Shown here: piece after piece, positions 12,100 through 23,879 of the stretch
Position numbering within the stretch: the first letter of the stretch is position 1
Layout of the letters: the number at the start of each line of letters is the position of its first letter
Position numbers and translations under genes: made by a program
The notes under the pieces: model-generated
Databases searched by the model: none
What the model saw: the letters and a program-made list of their open reading frames with translations, nothing else
What the model was told of the DNA's origin: nothing
Origin: Silene latifolia
Taxonomy: Eukaryota > Streptophyta > Magnoliopsida > Caryophyllales > Caryophyllaceae
Reading direction: 5' to 3'
Assembly (NCBI RefSeq): GCF_048544455.1
Contig: NC_133526.1
Location: 760,001 to 824,000, forward strand
DNA: 64,000 nt

Positions 12100-14131
12100 C
12101 TAACACATAAAATATGGTAAAATAGCTGCCGTGTTCCTATGGTTTTCGAGATGAAGCCTAATAAAATCTCCATACCGAAAATTCCGGTATAGAGGAAGCA
12201 TTGTTCTTGTGAGATCTTCCGCGGGTCCCACAATACATGTATTAGACGGGCCCGAGAAGTAGGATATACTTGTCCGGGGCGCTTGAGAGTTCACTATGAC
12301 TCGATGCTCGGCCGGCTTCAATATCCCATTACTCACTATCTCCATCTGACGTCCCAGCGTAACCAGTAAAGCGTTCCTAGAAGGCACCACGAGTTTCCAT
12401 TCTCCATCCCGCCAAATTTGGAGACCATTTGCACCCCCTTGAAATGATATTGTCAAAAGGTTCGGATCAGCATGCCTTGACATTCCACATGTCCAGGTCG
12501 GGTGTGGACAGAGTGGATAGTGGTTTACCACAATTGCGGACTTTTCATTTAATCCCTTGCTTGTAAAATAGTTTGGTCTCAGCCCGAGACCTTGATTGAT
12601 AAGGCTTAGGATTCGGTTTTCGAGGGGCTTCACTTGTGAGGCGAATTCCCAAAGACGACTCCTTAATTCGGGAGGCTGGGTGGGCCAACCTTGGGTTGGT
12701 CGTGGACTGTTTAATCCAAGGGTCAGCGCATCCCTCCAGTAATAGTGTTCGGTGTCTTGTCCCGAAGCATGCGCCTGACTGCTGGAGTATAGGAAGCGAT
12801 GTCCGTATAATGGTGCAGAAAATGCTTCCAATTGTTGGTTTGGTAAGCTAAAAAAACCGACTGATTCTCTCATGGCCTCCGTTAAAACAGACGCGGATAC
12901 ATTATGATCCACCACCTTAAGACAAAACAATTTTGTATGAAAAATTAATAGATGCAAGATAAATTGTTTGATGCTAACTTGTTAATTTACCGGTAAATGA
13001 TGAAGGATGACAATACTTTAGAATAAATGCAGCAGAAAAAAATATAAGTTTAATAAATTATTTTTGATACAAACGAGATGTAAGTTTTTCAATAAAAAAA
13101 ATACGTCATTGCTCTTTTATGGACAAGTTTTACTCTTTTGCTGACTTTTTGCCACAACTTTTCCATACCTTACCCTTAAACAAAAAACAAATTCTCTTTA
13201 AATATACTCCCTCCATTCAACTCCACTTTACATGTATTCCATTTCCGTCCATTCAACTCCACTTTACAGGTTTCCTTATTTGGCTAAAAAAATGACAATT
13301 CTATCCTTATTGAAAATCTTTATTTACAAAAAATGTCACCCAAACCCCATACTAACCCACCATAAAACCCCACCTTTATGTTTTTTTAATATTTTTAACC
13401 TCTCCTTTCTCTTTCCCATGTACTTTTACTACTTTTTTTAATCCGCTCCTTAATATCCGTGTAAAAACCAAAGTTGCAAAGTGGAGTTGAATGGAAGGAG
13501 TAATATATAAAATTAATCAAATCTCTAGGTTATTTTGAATGTGAATTCTGAATCACATAATAATTAAACTTGAGGCATCAATTTTTTAGCGAATTAAGTA
13601 AACAAAAAGTAAATTAAATTAGGATTAATGAAATTAGGGGTAGTAGAAAATTAACTCGTACACGAAGTCCCGACTGATGATGATAAATTGATAATAAAAT
13701 GCAATTCGATCATCTATGAAATCACTTTTCACGAAACCAAGGAAGCATTGCACGGTTAGTCAGTCAGTTTAAAAAAAAACATGGCACTAACATTCCGCCT
13801 CAACCATTTTCACTCACTGCTATTATACACTAGATTAATGGTGGGTAAGTAAATATAGTTTCACTGTTAGTGAATCACTTAAAAATGGAGCAAGACAAAC
13901 CTGAAACATGCCGTAACTGACAGAAGCCGCACATACATCATTAACAAGCCTCTGGAGATCAGAGAGGTTGTTGAAGTGTGTTTGGGCCAAACTGATTGTC
14001 GGAATATCGATCCATTCCGGGGCAAGTAATTCCAAAGGCGCGGGCCTTTCAGATGCAGTTAGTAGATATTTTAAAGGGAAATCATCTGCGGGGTTGTTGT
14101 TTAAAATCCAGGTTAATAGATTGGGAGTCAT
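12100..14131 (-). CDS. 2-oxoglutarate/Fe(II)-dependent dioxygenase (gene A, intact)
   Basis: Two exons on the minus strand, 14131-13901 (77 codons) and 12915-12100, join in phase 0 across a GT-AG intron. The product is 348 aa, normal for soluble plant 2OGDs of the DOXC class, which oxidise small metabolites using Fe(II), O2 and 2-oxoglutarate. The N-terminal domain leads into GMFQVVDHNV. The core has the iron ligands His225-x-Asp227 (SRHADPNLL) and His281 (PAEHRV), and the 2-oxoglutarate clamp Arg291-x-Ser293 (RTSISYF) at canonical spacing. I chose the Met at 14131 because a TATA box sits about 75 bp upstream and exon 1 then equals that of gene B; an in-frame Met at 14287 lies upstream of the TATA. 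The substrate cannot be inferred. A Stowaway MITE sits in the intron. Confidence 0.9.
13207..13500. mobile_element. Stowaway MITE in the intron of gene A
   Basis: CTCCCTCCATTCAACTCCAC at the left end pairs with GTGGAGTTGAATGGAAGGAG at the right, flanked by TA on both sides. It is 294 bp with no coding capacity, typical of Tc1/mariner-derived Stowaway elements. Confidence 0.9.
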
Positions 14132-14204
14132 TATTTTGAAATTTGATTGTAGATTTTTTTGAGGAAATTGAGTTGGTGTGAGTTTGTACACACAACCCAG
14201 CGAG

Positions 14205-14218
14205 CTATTATATAGAAG
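14205..14218 (-). promoter_or_regulatory. TATA box of gene A
   Basis: Read on the minus strand, CTTCTATATAATAG lies about 75 bp upstream of the chosen ATG at 14131, a normal distance allowing for a short leader. Confidence 0.6.
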
Positions 14219-14287
14219 AGAAATAATAAAAGGAGGTTGTATGAACAACCATTCCTCAGATTCTTCAACATAACAACTACTGTTCAT

Positions 14288-16064
14288 GTTGAATTGTTGT
14301 TGATTATGAAAAATTTGTGTGGAGTGTGGACGCGGGTAGAGGACAACTACTAGTCAGTTGTAAATCATTCATTTATTTACTTGACTAAATTAGCACTAAA
14401 AAATGCATTAAGTTTCAGCCACCTGTTAACAGTTGGTCTTGTATGAGACGGACTCACAACTGACTATGTGAGATCATTTTGGATTAGTTTTAGCATCTAA
14501 AAGATGCCATTGATTCTTTACAATCAACGTATTTATTACCGTTGATTGTTGCGTAGGATATAGTTCTCTGCATATTCAATTGTATGAGGTTCTATATGAA
14601 AACGAGTATATCCAATTCACCTAAGCTAGAGTATCTGTTTTCCGTGCCAATAATTATTCTAACTTCTACGAGCCGTTCACAATATTCGATTGATTGAAAT
14701 GACATTGTTGCAGTATTATGCTTTGTTGCTTCAATATAGGATGATATTTCACTTTTTACATTGATTTAATGGTAGTTCCGTACTAGATACAAGGTTTTTG
14801 TTCCGATGTCTGTATTGTGTACTGCTCGCCAACTGTTTGATGAGATTTCTTACCGAATCGTGTTAAGACTTTTTTGTACAACTGTACAAGGAGTGGCTAA
14901 ACCTGAGACATGAGATGTGTTAGCTTATAACTACCTTTAATCCTCAACTAAATTGAGATGATCTTCATCAACAAAACAATCAACAACAACAGCGGAATGA
15001 GAATAACCAAAACACTTTGTATTTGAAGTATATTAGATGTAACCAAAAACTTCATCGTCATCGTCATCTTATCAAATCGGATACTGATAAGATTGACAAC
15101 ACTCAAAGAAGAATAAGCAAAAGCAAACTTCGGTCTTGTTTTCTTCCTCTTGGTTGTACTGTATAAACAAGTGAAAATGGTGTCTCACTAAAAAAAATGG
15201 AGATTCTTTTGTGTGTATACCAAATGCTCTGTATGTCAAATTCCTGGAATCATATTCAATAATCACTACATTTTAAACCATCCCTTTGATTGATTCTTGA
15301 TTATGAGGACGTAGCAAACCTCGTAAATAATGACACATACAATAACAGAGTATCTTCATTTACATCCACCCTTTGAATGATGAACCAAACAATCAAACAA
15401 GCTCTGATAAGTGGGAATAAATCCCATTTGTGAAGATGATTGATGAGAAAAGGAGAAGCAGATATAATATTGAGATAAAGATAGAAAATAACAGAGTATC
15501 TTATGTTAATGTCATCTTTCAGAGTTGATTTTTGTTTTGTTGCGAGTGAGATAGCAGAGAACTATATTGTGGAATCATTTCAACTTCTGCAGTTAGGGTA
15601 GTAGATGTAGCATTTAGGATTATCATGTTGGTGCGATTCCAGATTTTATTTTGACACAAAAATGTGACTCGCATATATCTTAATTTTTCAATTTAAACGC
15701 TATAACTCAAGTATAAAATCAAAATAATTGGATTGAGCATCACAAACAAACAACTGATAAACTATACTTAAGCAAGCGAAGGGCAAAAAGGTCCTAAAAA
15801 ATTACGCAAGAAGAACTTGCCATAAAAATACGTAGTTGCTCTTTTATGTACGAACATTACCTTTACATGGACAAACCCTTCCCCCAAATACCAAAATAGA
15901 TAAACTCTCTCTAATTCTCCCTCACAAAATTTATTAAATTCATCAAATTACTCAATTATGGACGCTAATTCTCATGTCGATCATTATACTGTACTATAAT
16001 CTGTATCTTGAAAAGAAATATGAATTCTTACCATAAATATTAACACTACGATACACCATGATTT
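14288..16064. other. intergenic region with a leader-module copy
   Basis: This region contains the plus-strand leader module (14895-15210) that also forms the arms of the 7890-10229 palindrome. The rest is AT-rich with nothing else recognised. The end near 16064 is the upstream region of the sucrose-transporter pseudogene. Confidence 0.55.
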
Positions 16065-16073
16065 GTATAAATA
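16065..16073 (+). promoter_or_regulatory. TATA box of the sucrose-transporter pseudogene
   Basis: GTATAAATA lies about 120 bp before the ATG at 16192, so the promoter seems to persist although the coding region is broken. Confidence 0.5.
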
Positions 16074-16191
16074 CATAGACATAGTTCATAATTCATCCAT
16101 AACATTCATAACTTGAAAACAAAGCTAAAGCTTTCATCTCCAACAACTCTAGAAATTTTACGAAGTTTATTTTCGCGGTATTTCTTCAACC

Positions 16192-18135
16192 ATGGGTGAC
16201 GGAGGGAATCAAGTTCAATATGAGGAAACTACTAATGGGCCATTATGGAAACTATTTCTAGTGGCCTCAATTGCAGTTGGAGTCCGATTTGGTTGGGCCT
16301 TACAATTATCTTTGTTAACACCATATATCCAACTTTTAGGGGTCCCACATAAATGGGCCTCATTTATATGGTTGTGGCCCAATATCAGGTATGCTGGTCC
16401 AGCCCATTGTCGGGTTTACGAGTGACCGCTTCGTCTTGAGGTTTGGTCGTCGGAAACCATTTATCACTATCGGTACCACGTTGATTTGCCTTGCAGTCTT
16501 GGTGATTGCTTTCGCGGCCGATATTGGGTACAAATTGGGTGATGACTTTAACCAGAAAACTAAGCCTAGGCTGTTGCTTTTTTTGTTATCGAGTTTTGAT
16601 CCTTGACATTGCTAATAATATGGTCTAGGTGATTAATTGTGTATTTATTCGCATTATTTAATTTTATCAGCTGTTATTATTTATTATTTATTATTGTTAT
16701 ATTTTTAACTTAATGTCATAGTTTAGTGTGGATCATGTTATATTTCATACGTATTTGAAATCGACCGTCTCAACCATAGTAGGCCATGAAAGTTTAATGC
16801 ATACATAAATCAGTAATATGGTCCAATAATTTGGTACCCTAATGGACTTCTTGCATGATTTGGATGCTTTGAGCATCTAACCAAATATGAACATTATACT
16901 TTTTCCGTCTCAGTCATTTACTTTCCGTCCCAGTCAATTATCTAATCAAATATGGACATTATCTAATTATTGTGTTTTATCATTACAGGAATAACAGGAT
17001 CCGACAAGGACAATTTTTGGCGGATCTATCAAGGCACAACCGTAGAAAAATGGGAATTGCAAATGCATTCTTCTCATTTTTTATGGCAGTAGGAAATGTC
17101 CTATGTTACGCAGCCAGCTCATACAACTAACTATACAAACTTCTACCCTTCACCTTAATCAAAGGATGTGACACGTATTGTGCTAACCTTAAAACATACT
17201 CCAATACTCCATAGACATCGTCATCCTAGTTGTCCTAGTTATCATTGCCCTCAACGTCGTGCCAGAACCCCATTTTACTCAAAACCCGGTTCATGAAGAT
17301 CCATTTTTCGCACAAGTTAAGTCCACATTCCGAAACTTGGGCCGGCCCATGTGGCTACTCTTCCTAGTGACTGCCTTAAATTGGGTTGCTTGGTTCTCAT
17401 TTTGATTGTTCAATACGGATTTGGTTGGAGAGGAGATTTATGGAGGTGACCCGACCTCGAAGGATACGACCATGGTTAAGATTTACGATAATGGTGTTCG
17501 GGCCGGTTCATTGGTCTTATGTTGATTGCTGGTGTATTGGGCTTTATGTCTGTTGCTATTGATTCATTATCAAAATGGCTAGGTGGTGCTAGGAAGTTGT
17601 GGGGGGTGGTTAACTTTGTTCTTGCGGCCGCTTTAGCATTGACCGTGCTTGTTACCAAGGTGGCCGAAAAAGCTAGGAAGACCGCCCTGTCGTGTGCTGC
17701 ACCAAATAATGGTGCCTTGGCTATATTTGCTGCTATGGGCATTCCTCAAGCGGTTAGTCTAACTAACTCACTACTCTTAATTTCTAATATGTGCATTAAG
17801 AACACACGTGTCATTTTTCAAAGACGACCTTATGATATGGCTCCTGCTATGGGCATTCCTCAAGCGGTTAGTCTAACTATTTCATTTTATTTACCAGTGT
17901 TGTTCTTTTATTCATGATTTTAAGTTTTTACTGTTGTTTGTTTAAAGACAATGAGTAGTGCTAATAATCCATGATGTTTGGTTTGGACATACATGCCTTT
18001 ATTCACAAGGAGTGTTGAACTTGACAATTGTAATACCTCAAATGTTTGTGTCGTTAATCAGCGGACCTTGGGATCAACTATTTGGAGGTTTCAACCTACC
18101 GGCCTTCTTATTAGGCGCTGTCTCACAGTGCTTCC
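16192..18135 (+). pseudogene. sucrose/H+ symporter (SUC/SUT family) pseudogene
   Basis: The ancestor loaded sucrose across the plasma membrane (MFS, 12 membrane helices). The start is clean ([16 protein letters not shown], then [18 protein letters not shown]), and family blocks follow in order: [92 protein letters not shown] and [14 protein letters not shown]. It is dead: the frame shifts near 16388, again near 16595 and around 17000, stop codons follow the SSYN block (about 17130) and WFSF (about 17404), and a short block around IPQA is duplicated (17728-17763 and 17846-17880). An intron remains at about 16628-16989. A hAT-like element replaces the end of the last exon. Several lesions rule out a single sequencing error. 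Confidence 0.88.
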
Positions 18136-18177
18136 TCCTCCAACCTCCAACACATAATACACTGATTTATTATCATT

Positions 18178-18649
18178 TACAGGCCCGGCTGGATGGGTGT
18201 ACAACCCGCGCAGCCGAACAGGGCCTCCAACTTAAGGGGGCCCAATCTAGTCTGACATCTTATTATATATACATAATAGCGAGTATTTGTTTCAAGAAGT
18301 GCCTAGCGTCTCAGTGGTAATTGGGTGGTACTTTGGACGCGGAGATATGAGTTCGACTCGCACTGACTTCTTTTTTTTACTTAAATTTTGCACATTTAAA
18401 ATTAAGAAAAACTACAACATGCAGGAATCAAACCTGGGGTGCTTGTTTGTGACAATGCTAATATTAACCATTATGGCATTTCCATGATATGTTTTACTAA
18501 AGAAACATTAATATCTATATCTGTTCGTGGAAAAGTGTGTTATTTATTAAGAAAATAAATATAACTTAAGCCGCACCGTTGATTAAGGGCCGACATTTAA
18601 GATGTCGCACAGGGCCCCCAAATTGTCAGGGACGGCCCTTATCAAAGAA
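18178..18649. mobile_element. probable hAT-like element with tRNA-like modules
   Basis: The inner ends carry facing GGGGGCCC-type sequence (left AGGGCCTCCAACTTAAGGGG, right CACAGGGCCCCCAAATTGTC). The outer ends are CAGGCCCGGC and GACGGCCCTT. The flanks ATCATTTA and ATCAAAGA share 5 of 8 positions, so the exact boundary is uncertain. It lies across the 3' end of the sucrose-transporter pseudogene. Like the element at 4489-5461 it carries two tRNA-like modules in opposite orientation. Confidence 0.55.
18288..18479. repeat. convergent tRNA-like modules in the second hAT-like element
   Basis: Plus strand: AGTGC and GCACT (18288-18356) can pair as an acceptor-like stem around TAGCGTCTCAGTGGT (A box) and GAGTTCGACTC (B box). 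Minus strand, within 18423-18479: TGCCATAATGGTTAA and GGTTTGATTCC. Both are tRNA-derived in appearance but lack a proper anticodon arm. Confidence 0.5.
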
Positions 18650-20623
18650 TGTGACACTTATAAATCTGCAACTCTACAAGTGTATGAGGCCCGAGACGCC
18701 ATAAAGCTTCAACACTTGTGCATTTTGCCCATTATTAAAAAATAATAATAATAATAATATGTAAATTTTGCCATTTTTTACAATCATTAACAAATGGCAA
18801 AATTTACATATTGTAATACAATATGGCAATCGATCATAAGCCATGTTTTTTACAAGGTTGATTGCTATTGATGTTGAGTTCCAGGCCAAAAATGATTCTT
18901 TGACTATTTCATAATCGATTCCCTTAATTGAATATTTCGTAAATCGATTCCCATTATTCAAAAAAAAGAATGTTTTTTTTAAACTTTGTAAACATAGTGT
19001 TAAATTTATGAAATAACTTTTTACAAACTTATCTATAAATTTAAAAGCGATGTTAACATAATATAAATCATATATTAAATTTCTAATGTGTCAATGGTTG
19101 TCTTTATTATTTCCCCGTTTCAATCATTTTGTAAAAATATAACTCACATATATTGAATAATTATATAGAAATGATTGAAATGAAAGAAGTATATTTTTTG
19201 AGAATAATTCATATGTTATTTACTCTATTTTGTATAATTATAGAGTTATTTATATATCACAAATTGTTCTATAGGACCATTTTTAGCAAACGACTAGTCT
19301 AATGGCCCAATGCCCAACTAAGTAGGTTGATAAATCTGTAAAAAAAATTGTTTATTCTTGTAACATAATACTTTATCTTGATAACTTGCATATTTAAATA
19401 TGTCGGTATTCATTATAAGATATCGAATAATCAAAAGAAAACTGAAATATGAATGTAATTACATGTTAACTTTGGGTTTTTCTCCATTTGGGTTAGTCGT
19501 ATGCTATAAAACGGTCCTATAGGAGAGTTGTTGTTTGTATATCTCTTGGTAAGTCGTATTATATAGGACCCGAAAGGCCCATTTATGCCTAAAAGCCTGT
19601 TAGCCCACCACGATGAGGTTTGTGCTCGCTAAATAGGCCTACACATTTGGCCCAACCCATACATATGGGCTGTTTTTGTCATCAAATTAATTGAAATTAT
19701 TAATAGTTAGCTAAGAGATATTAAGCTTAACTGAAAATAATCTTACCATATCTTTACCTTAACTCGATCTGAATTTCGAAACCCAGAATTACACCCATCC
19801 ACGCTACCCAAACAAGAAATAACTGGACTCATAAGTGGTAACCCGTCCATCTGACAAGTTTAACAAACGTACTAGAATGCTTTACTTACCCAAAGATTCC
19901 GAGTACGATGCTTTTAATTATACGTAACGTAAGATCCTACAGTACTCGTGATTATAGGGAAATTGAGGCGTTTAAACATGTTTTTAGTTATTTACTTAAA
20001 TAAATGGATGATGCAATGAATAGAGCTTAGATGTGCAAGCTGACGTTATTTTATCTCAATCCTAATTATTGACTCGATGCCAAGATTGAAACTTGAAGGC
20101 CTGAGTTTGACCCGATTAATATGACCGATTCAAATGTTTATTGATCCACACAGACAATTTTTCTTAAATAACGTGATAATAACAGATTCTAAGTCCGAAC
20201 TTGAAACGTTCCGACCCAATCTGACCGAAAACTTAGCTGACCCAAACTGACTTAACCCGCACTCAACCCGATAAACCCATTTGACAGGTTTATTATTCCA
20301 ATTCGTAATTTGATCCGGAACACCAAAATACACCAGACCCGCACTTTCCCAAGCATCTAATTCTAGGATTTGGATCCTCTCCATTTCCTTTCTCTCCATT
20401 TCCTCTCACAATCTATTTTAATAATAATTATTCCTTACACTCCTATTTTTCCTTTACTTTTATGCGTAAATTGAGAACCGTTAGATGTTGCCAAAATGCG
20501 ATCCGGACCATTAATAGAAACTTGCCTCTCCATTTCTTTTTAGGAAATGGAGAGAAATTGGGCTCCTAATTCTAAACTCTAATAAAGAAAGGATCATATT
20601 TAATGTTCCAGATGCTGAATTGC
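18650..20623. other. intergenic AT-rich DNA
   Basis: A small inverted-repeat element may lie at 19113-19196 (GTTTCAATCATTTTGT against AATGATTGAAATGAAAG). A diverged copy of 10240-10520 lies at 19260-19530. A stretch of ACCCG-type degenerate repeats lies at 20200-20300. No gene is recognised. Confidence 0.5.
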
Positions 20624-20633
20624 CTTATAAATA
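20624..20633 (+). promoter_or_regulatory. TATA box upstream of palindromic locus F
   Basis: TTATAAATAG is followed by a CT-rich leader (CTCTCTCTCT near 20710) like those of the other 2OGD copies. It precedes the inverted first-exon arms. Confidence 0.5.
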
Positions 20634-20769
20634 GCCCTGCTTGATTGTTGAATAATTTCACAACTCAACATATATACTCCAATCTCTGTCACTCCCCTTC
20701 CGCCTCTCTCTCTCTCTTTCTCCCACACTCAATTATTTGTTCTTCATACATAAATTCTGATTATAAGAA

Positions 20770-20985
20770 TTTCAAAGAAATTATTTGTTCTTCATACATG
20801 AATTAGAGGGGCCTCCATGTGTAGTAGTCTCTAGGTTTTCAGGGAAATAATTGGGGTTGGCGTTCAATAAGATGTGGGTTAAGAGGTGAACTATGTTATT
20901 ACCAGAAAGAGAGGGCTGAAATAAATTAAGAGGTTGTGAGAGATTTAAGTTATGGATTACGCAATTCTTGAATGGAAAAATAAAT
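20770..20985 (-). pseudogene. 2OGD first-exon fragment, left arm of palindrome F
   Basis: On the minus strand this reads HLLTHILLNANPNYFPEN, close to gene B exon 1 (DLLTHHLLNNSDPNYFPE), and then decays. The initiator is ATA rather than ATG. It pairs imperfectly with the right arm, best at the centre (CATTCAAGAATTGCGTAATC against its inverse). No second exon accompanies it. Confidence 0.75.
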
Positions 20986-20989
20986 TAAG

Positions 20990-21871
20990 AGGTTTTTCAT
21001 TCAAGGATTGCGTAATCCATAACTTAATGTCTCACACTCATGAAAACTCCAATAACCAACCTCTTCATTAATTTCAACTCTCTTGTTCTCGAAATAATAT
21101 GCCAACCCCAACTATTTCCCCTAAATCTGAAGACTATTAACACATGAAGGCCTCTTTTAATTAAATGAACATAGAGCCACAAATTCATCCCCAAGCCTCG
21201 TTCCATCTCGCTTCACCAACAGAGATACTCGTCTAGTGTTAAATTCAACAACGGGCCTGGGCCGCACCCAAACGGAGGAGAAAGAGTCCACAACGTAGGC
21301 CCAAGAGGGTTCCACTCTAAAACCAATTGGCAATAGAGGGAGTAGCCTCTTGCCTTATAAAGTGGTAATTCTTCCCCTCTTTTATCAATGTGGGACAACC
21401 CTCACATGTGGAACTTTGGGTTTCTTCACACTCCCCCGCACATGTGAGGCCCACTTTTTCACACAGACTGGACAATTTTCAACTGAGCAACCTTGCTCGT
21501 CCAGCTGTAAACTTGGCCCAGTATTAACTCAGACCGGACAAATTCAACTGAGCAACTTTGCTCGTCCGACTGCAAACTTTGGCCCATGAAACCCAGGTCT
21601 TTAGCCATGGGCTCTGATACCATGTTAAATTCAACAACGGGCCTGGGCCGCACCCAAACGGAGGAGAAAGAGTCCACAACGTAGGCCCAAGAGGGTTCCA
21701 CTCTAAAACCAATTGGCAATAGAGGGAGTAGCCTCTTGCCTTATAAAGTGGTAATTCTTCCCCTCTTTTATCAATGTGGGACAACCCTCACATGTGGAAC
21801 TTTGGGTTTCTTCACATCTAGAGGTTGCTAAAGAGATCGTAAAAGCTGCTAAGAATTACGGAATATTAGAG
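20990..21871 (+). pseudogene. 2OGD first-exon fragment, right arm of palindrome F, split by a TRIM
   Basis: This plus-strand relative of gene B exon 1 has PNYFPE-like DNA (CCCCAACTATTTCCCCTAAA), then TCGTTCCATCTCGCTTCACC. After the TRIM (21237-21816) it resumes as EVAKEIVKAAKNYGILE with a GT donor and the same intron start (GTTTGTTTTATTGATTTTTC) as gene B. The first part no longer keeps one reading frame. No exon 2 follows in the next 800 bases, so this is a first-exon-only copy. Confidence 0.8.
21237..21816 (-). mobile_element. TRIM (short non-autonomous LTR retrotransposon), whole
   Basis: Two 194-bp LTRs (21237-21430 and 21623-21816) look identical by eye and have TG...CA ends. The internal region is about 190 bp. 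On the minus strand a primer-binding site complementary to initiator tRNA-Met (TGGTATCAGAGCC) adjoins the right LTR, and a G-rich purine tract adjoins the left LTR. The target duplication TCTAG is present at 21232-21236 and 21817-21821. It has no coding capacity. Identical LTRs imply a recent insertion. Confidence 0.93.
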
Positions 21872-22669
21872 GTTTGTTTTATTGATTTTTCTTAAATTCT
21901 TTAATGAAAAAAAGTATACGTAAAGGGGAAGAAAATTTTCAGAGGAGCCATGTTTGGTAAACAACGGATTAGTTTTAGCATAAGCAGATTGCAAAAGCAG
22001 ATTATAAATGACAGATTTTATCAGAAGGTTTGACTAGCATATTATAATTAGCAGAATTAATTTGAGTGTTTGGTAATTGGCAGATTACGATTAGTAGATC
22101 GTTACTTTTCTTTGGAAAATAGAGAAAAATTTATTTTCTGATATGTTAACCAATATCTTTGGAGTAAGCGATATTGTAAAATAAAGATATTATTTTTCAA
22201 ATATGTTGTTTCAACATCTTTGTTCTAAACACTAAAATTAAGATATTCATTGGTCAAACACGCTAAAACCCTTAAATATCTTTAAAAATTGGCTATATCT
22301 TTTTCTGCAACATCTTAAAAGTTATGCTACCCTTGTTTGGTAACATCATATATTTATTATTCGGGGGAAGTGGTGATTAAACCCACTTACTTTGATCAAT
22401 TGTGAAATCTTACCCCTTCACTTTTCCAATATGTGAAATTATACTGCTAAGCCAAAGTAACAAGATTTTCTTTCGTTTTTATGGTTACTGTGTATATATT
22501 TATATTTATGGCTGATATCGGTGTAATATTCTATTTCATGCGTACGATGTTAAAACTTGCTTAATAATAGCACCATTTTTTATGTAATTCTCTACCATAG
22601 TTCAAACTGTTTTGGTATAGCTAGCTTTTATTCTATGAAGAAAGAGTTAAGTTTGCTTATTAACCTCCA
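21872..22669. other. AT-rich DNA after first-exon fragment F
   Basis: The first bases correspond to the gene B intron. Beyond that nothing is recognised, and no 2OGD second exon is present. Confidence 0.5.
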
Positions 22670-22678
22670 AAAATCTTA

Positions 22679-23582
22679 GGGTTATTTAATGACAATAATC
22701 CAAACTAAGCCTCTCCTTCCCCATTTAATCCAACCTATCGATTATCTCATATTAATCTGATCTTTTCTATCATTTAACTTGTATTGATCTCGTCCCATAT
22801 TTGACTTGCTAGAACCGGTTTCCCAACAGGTCATAAAGTGGGTCCAGTTCTTTTCTTTTTTTTTTTGTTTCCTTCCTCATTTCTTCATTGTCATTCTTCA
22901 GAGGTTCTTCCTTCTTCATTTCTACATTCTTTTTCTATCTTTTTCTTTTATTTGTTCTGGTTGGTGTGTATGCTGGGTTCAGCTCATTGGGCTTGAGCGA
23001 AAAATAGAGATCAGAGAATGGGTTTGTTTACATCCTCTACACATCCTCTGAAGCTAGTCGTCCTCTGAAATGAACAAAAGCATATCAGATATTTTTCAGA
23101 TTTAATGTGTACATCCTCTGAAGCTAACAAAAGTATACATTCATGGCTTCATTTCCATCTCCTTTCTTCGAATTTGCAATTATTACAATATTATATTCGT
23201 AATGATGTATACATATACATACACAAGATCAGTTGAATTCAGAAATTTGGGGAAATAATTAATGGGTTTGTGATTGAATTGATAAATTTGGGGAAATAAT
23301 TAATGTTGTGAAGAGATATACGAAGCATCAAAACAAAGCAGTTGAAGAAAGCAGCTGAATGATGATGATAGAAAACAAAGCATTTGATCTTGGTGATTGT
23401 GTAAAATTGAAGAAAAAGATAAGGTGTTTATCACAAAGGGGTAACCTGCTTAACCGGTTGCCATCCGGATGTATCAAAATAAGTTAAATGATAGTAAAGA
23501 TCAGATTAATATGGGATAATTAATAGGTTGGATTAAATGAGGAAGATGAGGCTTAGCTTGGATTATTGTCATTAAATAACCC
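22679..23582. mobile_element. non-autonomous Mutator-like element with long TIRs
   Basis: Terminal inverted repeats of about 120 bp begin GGGTTATTTAATGACAATAA and end with the inverse. The flanks carry a perfect 9-bp target duplication AAAATCTTA (22670-22678 and 23583-23591). These are Mutator hallmarks. The interior, 904 bp in all, shows no captured gene that I recognise. Confidence 0.93.
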
Positions 23583-23599
23583 AAAATCTTATTCTATTA

Positions 23600-23879
23600 T
23601 TCTGTTGCAGACTTGCAGTGTGTTTAGTGAGTGGTTCAGAGGAAGCTTATTTGTGACAAGTAGAAGATATCTGGATGAATTATGAATTGAAGTTCCGTCT
23701 GTTGAAAGTATGAAACTGATGTTGAGTAAACGACTTGCTGAAAAATGAATGTTCAGACGCACTTGTCAGGGCAGTTCTCTGCTCAGGTTAATCAAGCTGG
23801 TAATGAGGTGCCTGGACTGCAGCAACAAAACGGGAGTTTGTTCAACACACAAATGCAAAATTTCTACTCGCTGATTTAG
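23600..23879 (+). pseudogene. HAC1-like histone acetyltransferase 5' fragment
   Basis: After a T-rich tract and a CAG acceptor-like site, leader sequence precedes an ATG at 23745. The 44-codon frame begins MNVQTHLSGQFSAQVNQ and contains LQQQNGSLFNTQMQN. From memory this resembles the N-terminus of plant CBP/p300-type acetyltransferases (Arabidopsis HAC1 begins MNVQAHMSGQ). The frame stops at 23879, where full-length proteins continue for well over 1000 residues, so this is only a first-exon relic. No HAT domain is present. Confidence 0.6.

Noticed and set aside
12100-14287. Gene A starting at the Met at 14287
   Set aside because: That Met lies upstream of the TATA box and adds 52 residues absent from gene B; the Met at 14131 gives identical exon 1 length in both.
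17476-17742. Minus-strand frame across the sucrose transporter
   Set aside because: Shadow of the plus-strand transporter coding sequence.
20130-20399. 89-residue open frame on the minus strand
   Set aside because: It spans ACCCG-type degenerate repeats; no domain, no splice context, no similarity recognised.
22679-23582. Pack-MULE with captured gene
   Set aside because: The interior between the TIRs shows no recognisable gene fragment; the HAC1-like and HSP90 pieces are outside the target duplication.
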